Assembly: GCA_012295275.1 (NCBI GenBank)
Contig: CM022665.1
Location: 8,193,976 to 8,257,975, forward strand
DNA: 64,000 nucleotides
Direction of reading: 5' to 3'
DNA from: Chrysomallon squamiferum
Lineage: Eukaryota; Mollusca; Gastropoda; Neomphalida; Peltospiridae
Part shown: positions 57,081 through 64,000 of the stretch, one piece after another
How the letters are laid out: the number at the start of each line of letters is the position of its first letter
How positions within the stretch are numbered: position 1 is the stretch's first letter
Notes under the pieces: generated by a model
Told to the model about the DNA's origin: nothing
What the model saw: the letters and a program-made list of their open reading frames with translations, nothing else
The model's database searches: none
Program-made: the position numbers and the translations under genes

Positions 57081-60000
57081 AGGCAACAGGTATTGTAGAA
57101 TTTATCTGCATGGTGTTTTTAATACAATAAAATTAATTAATTCCTTCCAGAAGGAAATGTGTATTGGTAGCCATATTTTACACCCACGTACACATACATA
57201 TGCATTTAGTCTAAACATGATTATAGTTTATTGTGTTTGTATCACATTTACAATATTTGTAAGAAGAAAATACATTTAAAACTAACTTCTGTAACCACAT
57301 TATATGATATTGTGCAAGATTTTATACTTTAAAGATTCTGAAGGAAAATGTAACAAATTGTTATAAATATACTTTTGTCATTTCATGAGATGTTACAGTT
57401 TTATTGCATTACATGAAAATACTTGCATTTCATGTGGTTAACCACATACATCTTACTACTGACTTGTATTTACCACTCAAAAAATGTATCTCACTAGTTT
57501 AATTATTGTTTTATATAGCTAATGATTTACTGTCTTATATTTTTGTTGATTTAAATATTTGGTATTAAACATTTCATTTTCTTCATATTTTCAATTGTTT
57601 CATTTAATGTATAGTTCCATAGATATGGAAGTTTCAAGAAATGTGAAATTCTTATGTTAGTTGTGTGGGTCTTTCTTATATATCATTTCAGATAGAAATT
57701 TTGCTTTATCTTGCTGTCATTGTTGTATATTAAAAATCCAATATAGAACATTCATATAGCCACAGAACATTCAGATTATGATGCAAATTAAACATATTGA
57801 GGAAATACAAAATCTCTAATATTTTATGAAAATTGAAATGGATGTGTAGTCCTTTCAGTCAGCAATTAGAATTCAGTGCAGAGAAGCATCTGAGAATGTG
57901 ATCTTTTCAGAGAATAATCTGACAAAGGATTTTGATTAGGAACAGTAATTTCAAGTTAATTTTTTTTTTTTAATTTTTTTTTTATGTTCACATGCTGTAA
58001 TAGTTGTATATAAAAATTTACTGATTTGCAAGGCAGCATTAGCATTAGTTTAAAAAACCCACATCTCTTCAAATCTTTACTTGTAGCATTACGCTTTTCA
58101 GTTCACTAACTTATCTATGAATCTTAGTTTTATCAGTTTGGAGTTGTGTAGATTTGTTTGGTGGAAGGTTATAAATATTATCTTCAGTATAATTGTTTTA
58201 TTCCATGTAATTGGATGTACTCTTACCTACATTAAATGATGTGTAAACACAACAAAAAGCTGTGGGTTTTGTTTTTACCATTAATTTATGTACATTCCAT
58301 TCATGCATATAAGTTGATTAGGAGATAAAGTTATGCATACTTTGTGTATGAAGATTAATTTTAAGTGTACTCCAAATATTAATTTTGGCACATTTTTAAT
58401 GTATATTTTTATATTTACCTATATAAGTGGTACAGCTTAGTGAAAATTTTTATTTTTAATAAAAGAAGTGGGGCTTTTTTGCTTTTGTTCATTTTTATAA
58501 ATGAAATCATGGATCTAATTATCTATCTCATGTAAAGTGCATTTATTATTTAAGGCTAATTATTTTATAATGTTCTCTTTAAATAATATACCTTCATTAT
58601 TAAAGGAAATTATAAAGCTTAATAATCATTGTGTAATTTTTTTTATAAAAAAAGAAAAAATAGAAAGTAAAGGCTAGGGAACTTTTTGTACATGAAGTAT
58701 ATTTCCATATTTTATTACTTATTTATTTTATTATGTTCACTTATGGGAAAACAAATAATCTTTTGTAAGCAAATACAATGTAGAGCATTCAGATTTGTAA
58801 ACAATAGTAAAGGTTTTCTTTTTTAACATAGAAAAAAATTAATTGTGTTTATATGATGTGTAAAATGATAGCTTGATAGGATATGGAAGAAAAAAGTAAT
58901 GTAATTGTTAATTTTAACTGTTCTTTCTTGGTATACACAAGAATAAAAGTAAGACACATTTTATTGTCATCCTTTCATAAATTAAAATCAAAGAAATAGC
59001 AAATATTAAAACATTTTCTACTGTTTTTGTTTCAGTTTACAATAGTGTTTCTTAATAACATTCTTAATATATTGATTTATCATTTTTATATACTAATAAT
59101 TGTCTTAGGTTCAGTGTTGTTAATAATTTCATAAATATTGAAAAAATGATTATGAGAAGGTGAAATAGTGTGGCATTTTCATTATTATTATTATTATTAA
59201 GTTTTATTTGCTCACTGGCTTGTTGTTTTTAAAAGCTTATTTAAGAAAAGAGTAGAATTTTTAAATCATTGTCATGCTTAATGGATTTGGATGTTATTTT
59301 CTGTCAGATATATTTTAAAATAAACCTGCTACTTAATCTAAACACATGTATAACAAAATGTTTTGTATTTGGAAAACATGTTATTATTGAAAATCTTTGG
59401 TGTTTATTTTTCCCACGTCTTCTGACTGGTTTTTCTGTATGAATGCTATGGTTTGTGTTCATTTGTCCAATAAACTTATATTAAATTTAAAATGTATTGT
59501 TTTTGTTAAATTGTTTCTTGAAAAGAGACATTTCTTTTTAAATGTTTTCAACAGTGAAAAAAGTATTTTGAGATTATATTTTGCCATGTTAGAATGTATT
59601 AGAATATAATTTTATGCAGAATTGTGGGGATTTTAATTTTATTAATTTTATTTTCTTAAATATTTCATGGGTTTTGAATATTATCTGTAGTGTTTGGCAT
59701 GCTTTAAAATCTGATTTCTAAAATTATTTAAAAAATATATATATTTATATGTTGGTAGCATGGTGCCTGTATTAAGAGAAAAAATGGTGATCTGGCAATT
59801 TTGACAAATGATGGTGGGTTCATAAGAGTTTTATGTGAACTCTTTATATTTGCATTAGTAGCATGTGGAAGATGGGGGGGGGTCCAGTTACATGGATCCC
59901 CTCACCAGTTAAAGAACAATAACAACAGCAAAATAATAATAACAATAATAATAGTAAATTAAAAAAGTTGATGTCCATAATTTATTTATTATGAAGCTGA

Positions 60001-60300
60001 ATAGTGATGGTGAACTTGATGTGCCTGCAGTCCTTCAAGCATTCACAGCTAAAAATAATAATAAAAACAAATAAACTTGATGTCTACATTTATGTATTAT
60101 GAAATTGCACAGTCATAATGAAGTTAATGTGCCTGCATTCTTTGAAGCATAGACTTTGAAATTCAGGACACGAATAACGCATCACTCATGCTGCTTATAT
60201 GTGAACGAAGGCAAGTAAGTGTATTAAGTAGCACTGATATTTGAAATAATTCACAGTATAGTCTCTCTCTTTCAGAGATATCCTGTAAAATTTATAAATT
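57081..60300. other. AT-rich intergenic stretch between the two CD225-like genes
   Basis: No gene seen. It contains poly-T at about 57960-57982, an ATT run near 59181-59200, a G run at 59874-59882, and AAT-type repeats near 59934-59960 and 60053-60072. Two diverged related segments occur here: TTGATGT-CATAATTTATTTATTATGAA near 59966-59995 and TTGATGT-TACATTTATGTATTATGAAA near 60076-60104. Each is followed by a copy reading TGAA-TTGATGTGCCTGCA or a close variant, so there is a small tandem duplication. Confidence 0.5.
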
Positions 60301-61070
60301 CAAATTATAAACATTTAGTGATTGTTTCGGACCCTCCTTTTGGGAGGAGCTAGTCAAATCGGTTTTGTCTTTTTAATTACAACTGTTTCGGCTAACATTT
60401 GTTTCTTCACTTTAATTTGAATCGAAGGAAGTACGTTTTTAAAGTATTTTTATTCATTTATTTTATTTTATATTTTTTATTTAATTAATTATTATTATTT
60501 TATTTTGTTTCTTACAATTCTACATTATGTAGGTTTACACGTGCTTTTCCAAAGCCAGAGCGCGAGTGGTATTCCAAAATCAGTCTCAGTTATTTCCCTC
60601 CACCTTTTCCGCCAAGAGTTATCTTCTCGTACATGGCAGCAAATCGTCTTTGAGGTTGAAATCCGTTAATAAAAATATACGTTTCTGTGCACAATAGTGG
60701 AGGTCAAGTTTGTTTCCAATCGAAGAATTAGTATAGAAAAGAACGTTAGATAAGAAGAAACCCGATACCTCTATTACAGACTACAGACTCGAACTACTTC
60801 GAATGTTTGAATCGATCATAATCATGACATAACGGTCAGCTGATTAACACGTGACAGATTCGACGTAAAACATTCATAAAATGTATCCTAGTTTTGTTTA
60901 CTAGTAACAAAAGTATTTAATTAATACATGTATATATATTTTTTAGATGATTATTGGTGGATTCGAGTTACGGTTAAACAGTCGTTATATTCGTTGAAGA
61001 GAAAAACGGCCTAGGTCGACTAGGGAAAATCTGACATGGCATTCTGAAAACGCATTAGAAAATCTGGCAA
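60300..61070 (+). promoter_or_regulatory. CpG-containing patch: candidate promoter and 5' UTR of the second CD225-like gene
   Basis: The sequence just upstream of the ATG is noticeably richer in G+C and CpG than the surroundings (GAGCGCGAGTGG, TTTTCCGCC, GATTCGACG, ACGGCCTAGGTCGAC). It has an E-box CACGTG at 60848-60853. Position and composition fit a promoter. No start site can be fixed. Confidence 0.45.
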
Positions 61071-61601
61071 ATGTCTTTTTCTGATGATACACGACCTGAA
61101 AATGCAGGTGTTTGCGAATCTGAAATACAGATGCAACCAAGCACCGAAAGACAATCTGAACACGAGAAATTCCTAATAGTACAATCGCTTATCGAACACA
61201 AACCAGGAGAGGAAGAAACCGCTGTAAAAGAAACTGCATCGTTTGCCATCGACGATGGATTCAAAAATACGCAAGAAAACAAAAACCGTGAAGCAACAGT
61301 AACGATTCCTTACCTGGTGCGAAAAACATCCTCAAGAAAATTAGTGCCCAGACCTTGGAAAAGCATAACACAACTAATAGTAGTTTCTTACGTCAGTGTC
61401 CTGTTTTGTGTGGTGACCGGTGTTTACGCCAACCATTATGCGTGGGAAGCAAAACGGTATAAAGAGCTGGGACTTCTTAGTGAATCTAAGAAGTTTTCAC
61501 ACGCTTCAGCTTCTTGTATTTATGTTAGTTTTGTAATAGGAACCATTCTTTTAATTGTTATCCCTCCAGTTGTTTGTTGCGGTCTACTTGATTTGTGTTG
61601 A
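61071..61601 (+). CDS. CD225/dispanin-like two-transmembrane protein, copy B
   Basis: Intronless CDS of 176 residues, a diverged paralogue of the gene at 56190. The shared layout is a polar N-terminus of about 90 residues, L-V/L-PRPW (PRPW at 93-96), IVVSYVS or VVVSYIS-type entry into helix 1 (about 102-120), a TG-V/I-Y/F-A motif, a loop of about 25 residues, and helix 2 (about 149-170) ending near the C-terminus. The end has clustered cysteines (CC at 169-170, last residue Cys-176), possible lipidation sites as in other dispanins; that is inference. The N-terminal halves of the two copies share almost nothing, so the pair is old or that part evolves fast. The function is unknown; family members sit in plasma or endosomal membranes. 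Confidence 0.62.
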   Translation: MSFSDDTRPENAGVCESEIQMQPSTERQSEHEKFLIVQSLIEHKPGEEETAVKETASFAIDDGFKNTQENKNREATVTIPYLVRKTSSRKLVPRPWKSITQLIVVSYVSVLFCVVTGVYANHYAWEAKRYKELGLLSESKKFSHASASCIYVSFVIGTILLIVIPPVVCCGLLDLC

Positions 61602-61710
61602 TCCATTGTCGAAATTTTTATTGCAAAGATAAACGTTTTGTTTATGGTTATTATCAGTTATTTTAAATTATTTTTTCATTACCCTAGTACAATAAAAGCT
61701 AGATATATAT
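61602..61710 (+). terminator. Poly(A) signal of CD225-like copy B
   Basis: AATAAA at 61691-61696, about 90 nt after the TGA stop. Confidence 0.55.
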
Positions 61711-62291
61711 TATTGTGAAGCTTAAATTAACATCTGGCCATGAATTTGAGCTAGGCTCGCAGCGGTTCACATATTTACCTGAGTTAATTTTAACAGTTTC
61801 AGAACACAGAAATTAAACGTTTTAGATCGCAAAATCTATCTCAGGTGTACAAAATGGGCTATTTCTTATCTCAGATAGGATCTTGCAACTGTTTTATCAC
61901 AAACAGCAGTACCTGATTTCCTGTCTGTTAGAAAATATATGTCAAATATATTTTGCTTTTATTCAACAAAGACTAGACAGTTGTATGTCATCATCGGGTT
62001 TCATTTCTCATTATCTGTATTAACTATGACCCCTTCAGCAAGACGCTGTATAACCGTAGATTAAAAATGTGTTTGGTTTATTTTTGAATAAAATATATCT
62101 GTTGCTGTTGTTAAAAAAAAAAATAAAAATAAAATAATAATAATAACAATAACAATAACAATAAATAAATAAATAGAATTTTAGAAAAGAAAAATGAGAT
62201 ACACACTCTTCCTTTACATGCAGATTTACACACTCATTGGAACATAAATTCACGTTTAGGATATTTGTGTACATATATGAATTTTACCATA

Positions 62292-62334
<43 letters not shown>

Positions 62335-63151
62335 TAAAATGGGATAAATAACAAATGAAAAAAATGAAACTGTGTCCTTTGTTATTCTCTTTGTTTCTTT
62401 AGTATAGAAGATTCTTAGGAATTAAAGGAATGTTGTGATAAAATATATTTGTTTGCTGTTATTTTTTATTTACTGTAGATCAACCACGTGTCGTCTTATG
62501 GGTATACTCATAAATTTGTGCTTAACATGAAACGGAAATTTATATTAAACTATTAAACGACAAAATAAAATTTTATTATTATTATGCATTTTTGATACAC
62601 TTATATATACCTATACAGAAATGTTTTCCTCTTCGAATGTTAAGACATTTGTTATAAATGCATTTCTTTTGGTATCAGATGTACTGACACTGTCGCGACT
62701 TACTGGAAGCAGTGACTTGCCATTTATTTATATATTTATTGCTGTTGTCGTCGCCATCATCACATTGTTGGATATGACTAATTTCGAATTAAATCCCCCT
62801 TTCAAAACAAGGATAAATATACGACGAAACTGTTTTTACTGTTTAGTGAATATGATGTAAAGTAAGTGTAAATAAACAAACGTCTGTTGTCGTATGTACA
62901 GTCAGTCAAGTATAAGAATATTACACGTTATCCCTGACCCAAGGACTGACTACAGCCGAAGTTTACGAAGCAGCGGCTTATGGAATGTCGTAGAAGGTTT
63001 TTATTTCTATAAACAATCATTTAATAATTCAGGGTATAATTCTTTATTTCAGTCTATCCTTATACGTTTATAATAAATTTATAAGGATGTCTCATAATAC
63101 ATATATTTATTTATTTATTTATTTATTTATTTATTTTATTTTATGTTTTTT

Positions 63152-63191
<40 letters not shown>

Positions 63192-63250
63192 TTTTTTGCC
63201 CTCTCACTAACTCCGCTATTTCACGAGATATCACATCAGTTTTTGTGTTG
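61711..63250. other. Intergenic stretch with microsatellites and CpG-containing islets
   Basis: It contains AAT/AAC-type runs (62112-62177), an (ATT)n run (62297-62332), a TTTA run (63101-63137) and a poly-T tract (about 63149-63190). Patches at about 62480-62530 and 62870-63000 have more CpG than average. A 79-codon open frame at 62621-62860 encodes a hydrophobic stretch (IYIFIAVVVAIITLL) but has no family match that I can see. Confidence 0.45.
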
Positions 63251-63258
63251 TGACGTCA
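63251..63258. promoter_or_regulatory. Palindromic CRE (TGACGTCA)
   Basis: A perfect 8-bp CREB/ATF consensus, 30 bp upstream of a Kozak-like ACCATGG. Such CREs are typical of promoters close to a transcription start. Confidence 0.5.
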
Positions 63259-63287
63259 CTAATCCTAAGTCTATTTTCGCAAAGACC

Positions 63288-63317
63288 ATGGGTCCATTAT
63301 ATATGAATTTCTTGAAG
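63288..63317 (+). CDS. Possible first coding exon of a gene running off the window
   Basis: ATG in good context (ACCATGG), then ten codons (MGPLYMNFLK), then a consensus donor AAG|GTAAGT at 63318. It lies just downstream of a perfect CRE in a CpG-bearing patch. The first acceptor to the right (AG at 63402-63403) would add only five codons before a stop, so if real, the next coding exon is beyond 64000 or the product is a tiny peptide. No product is recognised. Confidence 0.3.
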
Positions 63318-63644
63318 GTAAGTTCAACATAACATAAACTTATTCTTCCTCCAAGTTTTTATTTAATACTTAATATCATACTTTTTAATGATTAAATTTA
63401 CAGAAAAAAAGAAAATCAGTGTAAAGGAAAAGTCATCATCTCCCGTTGAAGGAGAGCGTCACTCATTCGAACATTTCTAAATTCAGTATAGTCTAACAAA
63501 TAATCTTCTTTTCTTTTTTTTTTCCCCTTTTAATTTTTGAACTATAACGTCAGTTGTACACCAAATCTTTTAATAAAGCAAAAAAAAAAAAAAAAAAAAA
63601 AAAATAAAAAAAAAAAAATAATAATAATAAAAAAAAAAAAAAAA

Positions 63645-63678
<34 letters not shown>

Positions 63679-64000
63679 TAAAAAAAAAATAAATAAATAA
63701 ATAAAAGAGATTTATACTGAGTAAACGGTCAGACTTTAGGGAACCTATCTACGTCAATTGGCAATCAAACGATATTTTTATCATTATTAAATAACTCGGA
63801 GTAAATGAAAAGATGCCACTGTGTGGGATACAACAAAATCTGCAGAAATTTGTCCGGAGGACGGAGAAAAACATACTGACTACAACAAACGTATATTCTG
63901 ACTGATGGAAGCACTTGTTCCCATTTCGTACGACCATGGCATTCAGCAATAATTTAGTTCAGAACTTCTCAATCTTTCTAAATGTTTGTACCCTTGAAAT
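63318..64000. other. Right-end stretch, low-complexity and unassigned
   Basis: A long A-rich, AAT and AAAT microsatellite block fills about 63580-63706. The last 300 bp are of normal complexity with some CpG, and no coding feature can be supported there. Confidence 0.5.

Noticed and set aside
61055-61282. Minus-strand open frame opposite CD225-like copy B
   Set aside because: Antisense shadow of a supported CDS.
62621-62860. 79-codon hydrophobic open frame after CD225-like copy B
   Set aside because: It has one hydrophobic segment, but no family match, no splice context and no paralogue in the window; listed only as part of the intergenic description.

Overview
This is a eukaryotic nuclear window, very AT-rich and CpG-poor, from an invertebrate animal. 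Genes have many short exons split by AT-rich introns. Dinucleotide and ATT/TTTA microsatellites and A/T tracts are abundant. The gene set (a giant RNF213-type AAA+ ubiquitin ligase, TFG, an SLC16-type transporter, CD225-like membrane proteins) together with the repeat texture suggests a lophotrochozoan, possibly a mollusc or cephalopod. That placement is inference only. I saw no bacterial, viral, CRISPR, rRNA or tRNA features.

Layout. (1) 1-32125, + strand: the 3' half of an RNF213 orthologue. I placed 51 exons by splice signals, phase and family similarity. They sum to 7962 nt, an exact reading frame of 2653 codons plus stop. It runs from just before the active AAA module (Walker A and B intact), through a RING finger that lacks its usual histidine, to an intact RZ zinc finger and the C-terminus. 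The N-terminal half lies left of the window. (2) 32126-37600: AT-rich 3' flank with diverged internal duplications and no confident gene. (3) 37601-44616, - strand: a six-exon SLC16/MCT-type transporter of 961 residues, with an unusually long cytoplasmic tail ending in a PDZ-ligand-like STSV. (4) 46866-50372, + strand: complete TFG in seven coding exons (412 residues), head-to-head with the transporter; a three-armed inverted repeat lies just upstream. (5) 56190-56708 and 61071-61601, + strand: two single-coding-exon, two-transmembrane CD225/dispanin-like paralogues in tandem. (6) 61602-64000: mostly non-coding, with a CpG-containing patch, a palindromic CRE and a possible 10-codon first exon at 63288-63317.

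Themes. RNF213 and CD225/IFITM-type proteins act in cell-autonomous defence and membrane or lipid-droplet biology in vertebrates, and TFG acts in ER exit-site organisation and innate signalling. Their proximity here is notable, but ordinary gene order explains it equally well. The most unusual points are the RING finger without its histidine beside an intact RZ finger, two phase-supported GC-AG introns in one gene, the very long PDZ-terminated tail on the transporter, and the foldback repeat before TFG.
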